From contig OZ022515.1 of NCBI GenBank assembly GCA_963989385.1, positions 10,820,803 to 10,884,802 of the forward strand: a stretch of 64,000 nt of DNA, in the 5' to 3' direction. A program made the position numbers and the translations under genes. The notes beneath the pieces were generated by a model, which ran no database searches, was not told the DNA's origin, and was given only the letters and a program-made list of their open reading frames with translations. Below, piece by piece: positions 43,106 through 52,669 of the stretch (the stretch's first letter is position 1; every line of letters starts with the position of its first letter). This DNA comes from Ctena decussata. Lineage: Eukaryota; Mollusca; Bivalvia; Lucinida; Lucinidae.

Positions 43106-43805
43106 TGCTATTTATAGGTCACTGATCAGAGGTTTTTATCCCCCCACCCTGACTTGAATTCTTTAAGATTCAGTGGCTGCCGCCTGGCACTTATTTTCCA
43201 TAAAGGCCATATTAATTTCAGATTCCACCATTTTAATATCTGATACGAAAGGAATTTATAGCTGAAGAGTGTGATTTATTTCCACTTCAACGGCGAAGTG
43301 TCATGGGACTGTCCCAGTCGCATTTAGATTTGAGTTGCCGGTCGAGTTGCTAGGCTTCTTTTTTTTCTTTCTTTCCCGTTATGGTTCAAGTAAGACCAAA
43401 TGAGCATTCGACATCAAGCTTGATGTAGACTAATGGCTCTTTCTTTCACATGATTTACTTAAAGTTGACCTCACTAAAATGCGCATTCAATACGCGATTT
43501 TGATTGGTTCCCGTACGCGCGCGTTGAGACGCAAAGGACTACGTCACTACCCGTATCATGTGCGCAATTTTGATTGGGTCCATGAAATTTGCATAAAATG
43601 CGCGTTGCACGCGTCGCTTCGCGGTATACGCAAAACTGAGAACGAATTTTCATTGGCTACTAAAATATTCGCGTCCATAATTACCGCGTATCCCGCGCGC
43701 ATCAACTGCGTCCCCGACGCGTTTTGAATGTGTACAAATACGTGAGCGCCAGTGTATGTAGTCTTGTGTAATTTCTGTATGGGGTTTTCTCGTATGGGGT
43801 TTTCT

Positions 43806-43866
43806 CTTCAAAAATAATATAAAAATCTAGATCCATCTTCTAAGATGGATCTAGATTTTTGGGATT
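43806..43866. mobile_element. short palindromic MITE family F, copy 4
   Basis: TCAAAAATAATATAAAAATC / GATCTAGATTTTTGGGATT; the right-hand member of the tandem duplication split by the 5.87-kb element. A poly-G run (43894-43911) follows. Confidence 0.7.
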
Positions 43867-44069
43867 GTTATTTTTTTTATTTTTATTTTTTTTTGGGGGG
43901 GGGGGGGGGTGGGGGGACCCTTGTCTTGAAGGTGAATGAATGTGGAAGTCAATAAGTTCCTGGCCTCAGCTTATAAATCAAACACATTATGGAATTGTTA
44001 TGAAATTAATAAAATTCTATCATGGCAAACAACTAGGTCTCTTGATTTGTGTTGATGAACAATTACAGT

Positions 44070-44266
44070 GCTCCAGATAGAAATGGATATACAGGATAAT
44101 TTAGAGATTTTTTTCTACAGGATTTCTCCATAAAAACCTATGTTGTTACCCGTCATTAGTACTATTGTGGCGAGATGGTTCTAATGAAGGAGTCACAACA
44201 TATTTTTCATCAAGAAATCAGAATTATATCAGAATTATCCCCAAATCCTACATTATCTGGAGCTGT
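44070..44266. mobile_element. palindromic MITE family A, copy 9 (diverged)
   Basis: GCTCCAGATAGAAATGG left, ATTATCTGGAGCTG right; core GTACTATTGTGGCGAGATGG is partly decayed. Confidence 0.7.
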
Positions 44267-44269
44267 GAA

Positions 44270-44708
44270 TTAAATCTTTTAAATTGTGTAATATATATTT
44301 CAATGAATTCTAATGTTTCTTGTTGGTGCCTTTACCCTCCTTGCATATAATGTCGCATTTGTAAATGGCTGAATTCTAACCGCCATTTTAACAGAATTTT
44401 ACAGCCTTTTTTTCGCTGAATATTCAGCAATGGCTATGCCACTTTTCTGATGGCACCTCCACCCATTTCACATAGATTCCTGCGTACCATGTTGTAACAC
44501 TTAGAAATTGGATACCATCTTTATTTCAGGGCTGGAGATTTCATGAGCTGTACCATGGCTAACGAGAGTTGTCCCCAACACATAGATTTATGCTGGTCTG
44601 CTCTTTTGATATAATCTGCTTTACAACTGAAACCAAATTGGTGATTTAATACTCAACATGTCACTGTCACAGCTGATCTATATCTGAATTCATATAGCAT
44701 GCCATACC
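44270..44708. other. gene-free, nothing recognised
   Basis: No exon or delimited repeat supported. Confidence 0.3.
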
Positions 44709-44908
44709 AGAGCTCTAGATAAGAGGGAGTGTTGGATGATAGTTAAGGATAATTTTTCTTATTTCTCATCGAAACCATATATTGTGACCCCTCATCTGAA
44801 CCATCTTGCCGAGATGGTTCAGATGAGGGGTCACAAAATATGTTTTTATGTAGAAGAAACTAAATTTATCCCTAATTATCACCAAATACTCCCTCTTATC
44901 TAGAGCTC
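44709..44908. mobile_element. palindromic MITE family A, copy 10
   Basis: AGAGCTCTAGATAAGAGG to CTTATCTAGAGCTC, with core CCATCTTGCCGAGATGG. Confidence 0.85.
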
Positions 44909-45131
44909 AGCATACTGTTATAAATCATCTCCACTGCTTCCATATGACTCTTATTATGGCAAGCCAAATGCACATTAAGTCGTCAAACCGGAGTTTACAA
45001 ACTTGCAACGTAGGTTTGAGCATATAAAGGTAAAGGTTACCCCTAGCCTAGTGGTGGTAGGGGCAGTGGGGTTAGAGGCCCATTGTATCTGAAATGTGGA
45101 GCCCATCCCTCTCCTCTTGCTGCCTTATCCT

Positions 45132-45200
45132 TAAAATAGACAAGACTGCTCCTGCTCCAAAAGGACTAGCCTGATCAGGGTCTACACTGATTGTCATTTC
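45132..45200. repeat. short palindrome family D, copy 6 (weak)
   Basis: ACAAGACTGCTCCTGCTCC ... GGACTAGCCTGATCAGGGTCTACACTG, one arm decayed. Confidence 0.4.
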
Positions 45201-45439
45201 AGCAGCATCTTTTGGACGCATTACTGCTTTCAAAACCAAATTCTTCTATTTTTTAAGGCAATCACAATAATTATTTTAGGTGTGTGTCCCAATATTTAGA
45301 TTTTTTACAGTAAGACAAAGGTTTTGAGTAATGAATCCATTTAACCCTTTATGCGCCAAAAAAGCAGACAACAAAATTTACGTCTGCAAAAAAAAATAAA
45401 AAAAATATTTTGTCCAAGTTACATCATATTGACAATTCA

Positions 45440-45502
45440 TAGACTAGAGGGCAAACAGTGTAGAATTAGATAAGGCAGCTCATTACAAGCCGCCTCATCA
45501 GG
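45440..45502. repeat. short palindrome family D, copy 7
   Basis: CAAACAGTGTAGAATTAGAT mirrored by ATCAGGATCTACGCTGCTTG; preceded by AAAAAGCAGACAACAAAATT as at 22700. Confidence 0.6.
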
Positions 45503-45556
45503 ATCTACGCTGCTTGCAAATTCTGCTATTTTTGTCACTGGCACTTAAAGTGATCT

Positions 45557-46309
45557 ATGGTTTAAACTTTCATACGAAAGTAGTTTTAAAATAACCTTTC
45601 ATTGCAAGTCTTAATCAAGAGATTGAAATCTGTCAAGCTTTAGTTTTAAAAATAACCATTCCTTGAAAATCTTAAAAATGAGATTCTGTCAGGCATTCAA
45701 GGCTTTTAAGGAGTGGTTATTTAAGAACTGAAATTTGATTTTTCAGCGTTCATCGTGTGATGAAGCCAGTGGGAGGAGCTAAAATTCAATGAAGCGCGAA
45801 GCGCTTCTTGTAGAATTTCAGCGACGACCACTGGCTTCTTCACATGATGAACGCTGAAAAATCAAATTTTTAAACATATTTACACTTTATTTTTATACCC
45901 TCCTGTGCTGTTTTCCTAGTAATTTAAAGCGGAATATGCAAATTATGCGTCAAAGAAAAGACAGAAACGACATGTTTAGCCATTAAGTTAAACAGCCGTC
46001 GCCATAAGGTGGCGTCAATCGAATGTTATGTGGACCAATCAAGACGTTTTTTACCTTAGATGTAGCTTGACGACAACGTCACATGATCAACTGTCGTTCA
46101 TCAGTGTATGAAGCCAATTGCTCTATTACGGTTTACCTATGGTAAGTCAGTGGCAAGTGTAAATATTTTCAAATGAAGATTTTATATAAAGCGTGGTGAA
46201 AAAATCTCATTTTCAAAATTAGGTTTTGAGAAGTTGAAACTTAAAAATTTATTGAAGATCTGAAATCTTGATTTCAAGCTTAAACCCAGGTTGAAGTTTC
46301 TAAACCATA
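45557..46309. repeat. ~750-bp foldback with central palindrome
   Basis: TGGTTTAAACTTTCAT near the left end against GAAGTTTCTAAACCA at the right, with several AAAATAACC / AAGTCTT arm words. The centre (45735-45880) is a strong palindrome: TTTGATTTTTCAGCGTTCAT / ATGAACGCTGAAAAATCAAA and CCAGTGG / CCACTGG around GAAGCGCGAAGCGCTTC. Confidence 0.65.
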
Positions 46310-46405
46310 ATTTGATGACTCACTATCCATTTGGCTTGCCATACATACTATCTTCATTACACAACTGTAAAGCTTGATGGTGTAGCTATTATTATTAAAC
46401 TGCTA

Positions 46406-46551
46406 TCAAGACTTTTTCAACTCCTCCATATAGTCTTGTGCTAACTGTGGATTGTCTTTCTGCCATTTTTCTGTTGTATTTTTCTCCAACCAATCAGATG
46501 ACTTAATCTGTTGAAACAATGTGCCCACCAGATCTTCCAAATTCTCTTTAC
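46406..46551 (-). CDS. small gene, exon 3 (terminal)
   Basis: Acceptor TTTCTTTTGTCAG|GTAAAG; stop TGA at 46408-46406. Codes residues 57-104 (KENLEDLVGTLFQQIKSSDW then LEKNTTEKWQKDNPQLAQDY). This exon has ordinary codon use and is free of repeats. No canonical AATAAA was seen close downstream. Confidence 0.72.
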
Positions 46552-49500
46552 CTGACAAAAGAAAATTCTGTGTTTAATATAAAAATTTCAAGTATTGGGG
46601 CAGAACAAACAGTGTAGAGTCAGATCAGACTGCGCCTTAAGGAGCAGGCTGATCAGATTCTACACAGTTTGCTTTTCTATCCGCGGCATTTGATTGCATT
46701 ACTGCAGGGCTGTGGAAATACCACCATTTTCTATTTGTCCATGGATAAGTAAATTGACAAAATTAACTTGTCCAAAACAAATATTCACTTGCCCAGAAAA
46801 AAGTAGCACATGAAATAAGGAAAGAATAATAGATAATGAATAGAGGAAGAGTTGAACATGATGACAGTTTTTAGCTAACTGTCACAAAGTTTCAAATTAA
46901 AAGTTGTGGGCACCTGTTAGAAGTTGTGGGCACCTGTTAGAATTGCCTTGATGAGGCAATTCTAACAGGAACCTACAACATATGTTTTCCTGAGAAAATT
47001 TGAAAAATATCTCATAATTATCCTGAAATACTCCCACTGATGACACTTTGAATACTTGTCCCAGGGCAAGTAAACTGAAAATTTCTCACTTGTCAGGAGT
47101 GAAACAGGACAAGTAATGCAAGTTAGGCTTAGTATTTCCACAGCCCTGCATTACTGACAACCAACCTGCTACATTTTTAGGACAAATATGGTAATTATTT
47201 TAGGTGCCCCAATTTTCAGAATTTATTAGAACATTCAACCTTTAGCAAATAAGTTTAGCAGTGTCTGCACCTTGTGCCTCTAGTTTTAGAAAACATTGCC
47301 TATTACTATTTTCTTCTAAGAAATGGTGGACTGGCGGTAGTGTAGTCGATAACATGCTGGACTACCGATCCCGGGGTCAAAAGATAGATCCCACACTTCT
47401 CCGGTCTTTTGGATGAGACTCTAAATTGAGGTCTTGTCTCGGTATGACCTACTTGTTGGTGGGACGTTTAACCTGAATTCACTCACTCTAAGAAATGGTC
47501 TTGACCTTTAGCTGTATCACCAGAGTAACTTATGATTCTGATCTTACCTTAACCTTAAGCTGTATCACCACAGTAACCTATGATTTTGATCTTACCTTGA
47601 CCTTTATCTGTACCACCAGAGTAACCTTTGATTCTGACCTATGATTCTGATCTTTCCTTGACCTTTTGGCAGTTGTCAGTTGCTGGCAAAAGTATGTGCA
47701 CTTAGTACTGGTTAACGGCTTAGGAGGTCTAAGCCTGCCCAGGAATGGTGTGGCTAGGTTAACTGACCCTCCCAACATGACCATAGCTGTTTACCATGGA
47801 CTTTAATCATCAAATCAATCAATCAAATCCTTGACCTTTAGCTGTATCACCAGAGTAACCTATGATTCTGATCTTACCTTGACCTTTAGCTGTATCACCA
47901 GAGTAACCTATGATTCTGATCTTACCTTGACCTTTGGCTGATCACCAGAGTAACCTATGATTTTGACCTTACCTTGACCTTTAGCTGTATCACCAGAGTA
48001 ACCTAAGATACTGATCTACCTTGACCTTTAGCTGTATCACCAGAGTAACCTATGATTCTGACATTACCCTGACCTTGAGCTGTATCACCAGAGTAACCTA
48101 TGATTCTGAGCTTACCTTGATCATTAGCTGTATCACCACAGTAACTTATGATTCTGAGCTTACCTCGACCTTTAACTGTATCACCAGAGTAACCTATGAT
48201 TCTGAGCTTACCTTGATCATTAGCTGTATCACCACAGTAACTTATGATTCTGATCTTACCTTGACCTTAAGCTGTATCACCAGAGTAACATATGATTCTT
48301 GACCTTTAGCTGTATCACCACAGTATTTCATGATTCTGATCTTACTTGACCTATAGCTGTATCACCAGAGTAACCTATGATTCTGATAGCTGTATCACCA
48401 GAGTAACCTATGATTTTGATCTTACCTTGACCTTTAGCTGTATCACCAGAGTAACCTATGATTCTGACCTTACCTTGACCTTTAGCTGTATCACCACAGT
48501 AACTTATGATTCTGATCTTACCTTGACCTTGAGCTGTATCACCAGAGTAACCTTTGATTCTGACCTTACCTTCATCATAAGCTGTATCACCACAGTAACT
48601 TATGATTTTGATCTTACCTTGACATTTAGCTGTATCACTAGAGTAACCTCTGAGTCTGACCTTATCTTGACTTTTGGCTGTATCATCAGAGTAACCTATG
48701 ATTCTGACCTTACCTTGACCTTTAGCTGTATCACCACAGTAACTTATGATTCTGATCTTACCTTGACCTTTAGCTGATCACCAGAGTAACCTATGATTTT
48801 GACCTTACCTTGACCTTAAGCTGTATCACCAGAGTAACCTATGATAATGATCTTACCTTGACATTTATCTGTATCACCAGAGTAACCTATGATTCTGACC
48901 TAACCTTGACCTTTAGCTGTATAACCAGAGTAACCTATGCTTCTGGTCTTAACTTAACCTTTAGCTGTATCACCAGAGTAACCTAAGATACTGATCTTAC
49001 CTTGACCTTTTGCTGTATCAACAGAGTAACCTATGATTCTGATCTTACCTTGACCTTTAGCTGTATCACTAGAGTAACCTATGATACGACCTTACCTTGA
49101 CCTTTGGCTGTATCACCACAGTAACTTATAATTTTTATCTTACCTTGACCTTTAGCTGTATCACCACAGTAACTTATGATTTTGTCCTTACTTTGACCGT
49201 TAGCTGTATCTCCAAAGTTACTAATGATTCTGATCCTACCTTGACCTTTAGCTGTATCACCAGAGTAACATATGCATTTGATCTTACTTTGACCTTTAGC
49301 TGTATCACCAGAGTAACCTATGATTTTGATCTTACCTTGACCTTTAGCTGTATCACCAGAGTTACCTATGATTTTGATCTTACCTTGACCTTTAGCTGTA
49401 TCAACACAGTAACCTATGATTTTGATTTTACCTTGACCTTTTGCTGTATCACCAAAGTAACCTATGATTTTGACCTTACCTTGACCTTTAGCTGTATCAC

Positions 49501-51107
49501 CAGAGTAACCTATGATTTTGGCCTTACCTTGACCTTTAGTTGTATTACCAGTTACCTATGATTCTGACCTTACTTTGACCTTTAGCTGTTTCACCAGAGT
49601 AACCTATGATTTTGACCTTACCTTGACCTTTAGCTGTGTCACCAGAGGCTTTATCTCCACTGTTGGTTTTATCTGGCGTTACCTCAGTTTCTGAGTGCCC
49701 CAAACATCCTGATTCATCTTTGTTTCCTGAAACAAAACAAGTAAGCTGAAAAGAAATGAGCTGCAAAAGGAGAAACCCAACAATTTTTGAAAGTGGTTGT
49801 GTGCCCAGTGCAGACTCAGATCAGCCTGGGCATCCTTCTCTTCAATAAGCATTTAAAGGGTACCTTAGGATATCAGCTACCTCCATGTGGACAGGGAAGA
49901 CTCTGATAAGACTGGGCGGATGCTCAGGCTGATAGGAGTGTGCTGGGCACACCACCACTTTGTTGGTTTTGTCATGTTGCGGCTTATATACAAACTATAA
50001 AACAAAAAATACCAAATTAATCCTAATTAATCCCCTTGCTCTAATAAATGGCCCTTTCATCTTTTCCTGAAAATAATAGTGCACTTACTCACTAAAACTG
50101 CAAACATCCATGGGCCATCTAAATGAGCCCTTATCAACCCTCTTGCTCTAATATATTCCCTTTCCCTCTTTTTCTGAAAATAATTGTGCACTGACTTGCC
50201 AAAACTGCTAAAGTCCATGAACCATCTGCATTAGTAGAGTGGTATACTAAATGAAAGTCTTTCCTCAAGTAAAATAGCATACATTGTTGTTGTTGTTGAT
50301 GACGGCTCCAGCCTACATAGGCTCTACAGCTTGCTAAAAGCCTAACAAGCTGAATGTTTATTTAGGCAATTACCCTTAACACTGTTTGTACAAAGTGCAT
50401 TCACAGTTTAGATCTCAGTCCCGGGTAGCCATACAGTCCACCAAAGCATGCACAGTAATCCGAATTAAACGTTAAGAGTTTAAGAATTAGAATTCAGTGC
50501 TGGCCATACACAGGCCTCACAAAATTATATTTACATTATCAGTGCAGAGCTCTCTGTTAACACAATTGGGTGATGTGGGAGTCCATGTTTACAAGTCAAT
50601 AATTACATTGTGCCACATGCTTCAGAGTGACTGCTCATCTCACTAACTAGCATGTGAAATCTACACCACGCCATGTACTTGAATGGCTAGTAAACATTGA
50701 GTTTGCTACGCCTACATGCACGTTAAATCTACAGCAGGCCGTGGAATTTGCTGGTAGGCAGTGACAATGCGGCTGTTCCAAACTATTGAAAATTTTTTAA
50801 AACGATTCTTATATATGTATTTCTTATTTTTGTTTATCTTTTTATTGATCAAAAGCATTGTTTAATAATATAAATATAAGTAATGAATGTTATTTTTTAG
50901 ACGTTTACTGAAGTATAAACTACATCGGGTCACGAGCAAAGTTTACATAAACCCCTACGGAGTTCACTTACTCTGCTCATGACCCGATGTAGTTTATACT
51001 TCAGTAAACGTTATAAAATAACATTCATTCCTTAAACACATACCTGTTTTAGTACAGTTACAGTCTTCTTTGTTTGCCTTCTCAGCTTCTTGCTGACCAG
51101 TATCCAT
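46406..51107 (-). CDS. uncharacterised small protein gene, 3 coding exons
   Basis: Joined on the minus strand: 51107-51044, 49726-49622, 46551-46406, giving 104 codons plus TGA. Introns are GT-AG, both in phase 1. I do not recognise the family. Residues 1-57 are low-complexity and charged (rich in Lys, Glu, Asp, Gly and Thr), with Cys18, Cys20 and Cys29. Residues 60-104 look like a folded, probably helical, domain with two tryptophans (77, 86) and the segment KWQKDNPQLAQDYMEELKKS at the C-terminus. No signal peptide or membrane segment. Intron 2 (3.07 kb) contains the 48-bp array that copies the end of exon 2. Evidence is exon structure and phase agreement plus the contrast with the surrounding repeats. 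Function is unknown. Confidence 0.7.
46602..46672. repeat. short palindrome family D, copy 8
   Basis: AACAGTGTAGAGTCAGATCA mirrored by TGATCAGATTCTACACAGTT. Confidence 0.7.
46705..47148. mobile_element. hAT-like MITE (CAGGGCTGTGG ends), copy 2, exact TSD
   Basis: CAGGGCTGTGGAAATAC to TATTTCCACAGCCCTG, flanked on both sides by CATTACTG (46697-46704, 47149-47156). Internal AAGGAAAGAATAATAGATAA is shared with 32965-33365, and an inner palindrome (GTTAGAATTGCC / GGCAATTCTAAC) resembles family A arms. Lies in intron 2 of the small gene. Confidence 0.9.
47332..47500 (+). mobile_element. tRNA-derived SINE family 3
   Basis: Head GGCGGTAGTGTAGTCGATAAC (A box) and GGGGTCAAAAGATAGATCCC (decayed B box). 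The body has GGTCTTTTGGATGAGACTC and GGTGGGACGTTTAACC, with a CACTCACTC tail. Confidence 0.6.
47484..49665. repeat. 48-bp tandem array, ~42 copies, derived from an exon-intron junction
   Basis: The plus-strand unit is CTTACCTTGACCTTTAGCTG, then TATCACCAGAGTAACCTATG, then ATTCTGAT. On the minus strand each unit reads ...GGTGATACAGCTAAAGGTCAAG followed by GTAAGGTC, i.e. the end of exon 2 of the small gene plus its splice donor and the following intron. Because 48 is a multiple of three, both strands have long accidental frames. The array is broken once by a SINE (47666-47828). The exon 2 copy at 49622-49665 has a substitution (GACACAGC) and is the boundary member. Confidence 0.92.
47666..47828 (+). 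mobile_element. tRNA-SINE family 1, 5'-truncated, inside the 48-bp array
   Basis: Begins at TTGGCAGTTGTCAG and contains TACTGGTTAACGGCTTAGGAG and GTTTACCATGGAC, with a CAATCAATCAAAT tail. CCTTGACCTT on both sides (47656-47665, 47829-47838) fits a target duplication but is also array sequence. Confidence 0.85.
49622..49726 (-). CDS. small gene, exon 2
   Basis: Acceptor TTGTTTTGTTTCAG|GAAAC; donor GTCAAG|GTAAGG. Codes residues 22-57 (GNKDESGCLGHSETEVTPDK... to SGDTAKGQ). The last 25 bp of the exon and the donor are the template of the 48-bp array that follows. A family B MITE begins 31 bp upstream of the acceptor. Confidence 0.7.
49757..49985. mobile_element. foldback MITE family B, copy 4
   Basis: TGAGCTGCAAAAGGAGAAAC at the left, TTTTGTCATGTTGCGGCTTA at the right, with the AGACTCAGATCAGCCTGGGC block. 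Confidence 0.8.
50028..50235. repeat. ~113-bp tandem duplication
   Basis: CTTGCTCTAATAAATGGCCC...CTGAAAATAATAGTGCACT recurs as CTTGCTCTAATATATTCCCT...CTGAAAATAATTGTGCACT 113 bp later, including CCATGGGCCATCT / CCATGAACCATCT. Confidence 0.75.
50882..51030. repeat. palindrome, ~55-bp arms
   Basis: ACGTTTACTGAAGTATAAAC, TACATCGGGTCA and CGAGCA are mirrored exactly on the right (TGCTCATGACCCGATGTAGT). It ends only 14 bp from the exon 1 donor of the small gene. Confidence 0.85.
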
Positions 51108-51113
51108 GTTTGA
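51044..51113 (-). CDS. small gene, exon 1 (start codon at 51107-51105)
   Basis: Acceptor CTTTTTCAG then TCAAAC and ATGG; donor AACAG|GTATGT. Codes residues 1-21 plus one base (MDTGQQEAEKANKEDCNCTK). The acceptor six bases before the ATG implies an untranslated or partly coding exon upstream; 56991-57074 is one candidate. Confidence 0.65.
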
Positions 51114-51129
51114 CTGAAAAAGACATATA

Positions 51130-52517
51130 CAGTCAACTCCCGATATCTCAAAATATCTTCTTGTATCAAAGAATATATTTCTTATTTTTATTTACATTTC
51201 AACTCCTGTTAGGGACCGACCATTTGATATTCTGGGGGGGGGGGGGGGGGGGGGGGGGGGCCTGGTATATTTATCAAAAAAATTCCCTGTCTTTGGATAT
51301 GCAAGAAAAAAATAACCTGGCTCATAAGGGGGTTCAAAAAAATAATCTGGCTTCAAAAGTAAGAGAAAAAAATAACCTGTCTCCACCCAAAATTTCAAAA
51401 AAAAAAAATAGTCTGCAGATAATTCCATTGGAATTGAGTTTTTATAATCTCTCTGGCTTCTGGGGGCTGCGCCCCCATATTTATAGTTATATTTTAATAT
51501 CTACAATTGGTTTACACCAGCGGGCCCGCATGTGCATACATTTACAAAAAAATCCTATACAACATTCACATACATGTATCATTGATCTGCCACATTACTA
51601 AGTAAATGTTTCCACTAAAACTGAATTGCAAAAGAGTCACTAGCTTATGGGAGACAAAACCATTATGGCAAAATAAACACTCTAAAAGGCAAAAGTCTGA
51701 ATATAAAAACCCTTATTTTTACCATCATTCCTAGTTTTTCTCTTGTTTCCAGTCTTAAAATTGCCATTGAAATTGGGAAATTGCTTTAGCTTCTGGGGGG
51801 CGTTCCAGACCCCCCTTTGTTAACTTCTTAACACATAACTTTCAGCCATTTTGTTAATTGCCATTCATGTATAATGTGACTCTATCAGTAAGTATTTATC
51901 AAACTTTCTAAAGGAGGAATAAAGCATGTTTGGGCATATATTGGGATAGTGTTAGCCCTAAAACTTTGCCAAAATAGCCCTAAATTTTGGCCAAAATATC
52001 CCTAATTTAAGGCCTAATTTTTTGCCAAACTCATACAGGGGTGTTTGTATCTGTACCTTAGATGAAAAGAGTAACATGCTCCAGGCACTGGTTTGCAAAA
52101 GAAAGCTAAGCCATACCCTTCGCCTGGTTAAAGACAGCACCATATTCTTTTTGTGAGAAAAAAAGGTGTAAAAATACTGATGTGGGTAAAATAAAAGGAT
52201 ATTAAGATCAAGTAAATAAGGATTTGATAGTTCAGCTATAAAATAAAAAAAAAAAAACCTGTTTGAGTTAGATTGTAAAAAAAATAAATTAGCTTCCACA
52301 AAGTGAAAAAAAAAGAAATTGTTTCCAGAGGCCAGTGAAATAAAATGTTGTGTCTCCATCAAGAACACCAGCCCCCCCCCCCCCAGAATATCAAATGATC
52401 GGTCCCTTATCTCAAACTACTAATATCTAAAAGTAAATTTTCTGGTACCAGAAAATTTACTTTGAGATATCAGTAGTTTGGGCTGAGATTTGATTTCGAG
52501 ATATCCAGAGTTGACTG
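51130..52517. mobile_element. pogo-like foldback MITE, copy 2, interrupted
   Basis: CAGTCAACTCCCGATATCTC at the left and GAGATATCCAGAGTTGACTG at the right, TA on both sides. Its interior (TTTCTGGTACCAGAAAATTT) matches 29676-29978. A Harbinger-like element (51212-52406) sits inside. Confidence 0.8.
51212..52406. mobile_element. Harbinger-like MITE, copy 1, TTA duplication, poly-G subterminus
   Basis: GGGACCGACCATTTGATATTC at the left, GAATATCAAATGATCGGTCCC at the right, with TTA on both sides (51209-51211, 52407-52409). A ~25-bp G run follows the left end and a 12-14-bp C run precedes the right end. TWA duplications and GGG ends fit PIF/Harbinger. The 1195-bp interior has no transposase, and a 175-codon frame over the left part is not real. 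Confidence 0.85.
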
Positions 52518-52669
52518 TAATTCAGAACTGTGTATATCCCACTAACAAATTTTTGCAGTAAGCAGTGTCACACATGTCAATGTATAGTCACAAAACTGAG
52601 CTAAATCAGAAAAGTCAATAAAAGTTTACGCTGCTGCCCATAATACACACACAAGAAAATCAATGCCTA

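Larger units (their letters stand above)
37884..43754. mobile_element. 5.87-kb terminal-inverted-repeat element (composite)
   Basis: The first 24 bp (CACTGGCGCTCACGTATTTG + TACA) are repeated exactly, inverted, at 43731-43754, and TA flanks both ends. The subterminal regions are CpG-rich (many ACGCG words at 37912-38010 and 43500-43730), unlike the AT-rich surroundings. Inside are an inverted minisatellite, a small foldback, a 197-bp satellite and a LINE fragment with a SINE in it. No transposase frame was found, so it is presumably non-autonomous. The flanks align to the uninterrupted copy at 37640-37735, an empty site. The superfamily is uncertain: TA duplication suggests Tc1/mariner or a 2-bp-TSD group, while CACTG ends resemble CACTA elements. 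Confidence 0.82.

Noticed and set aside
48021..49561. Long plus-strand open frames (93, 143 and 154 codons) with SCITRVTYDSDLTLTF repeats
   Set aside because: By-products of a 48-bp (16-codon) satellite lacking stops in that frame. The array is explained by the minus-strand exon junction, and copies contain frame-breaking indels.
47484..49665. CRISPR-like array
   Set aside because: Contiguous 48-bp tandem units without unique spacers, in eukaryotic sequence with spliced genes.
51074..51601. 175-codon plus-strand open frame with a poly-Gly run
   Set aside because: Crosses exon 1 of the small gene in antisense, then the G-run of a Harbinger-like MITE. Poly-Gly is the homopolymer.
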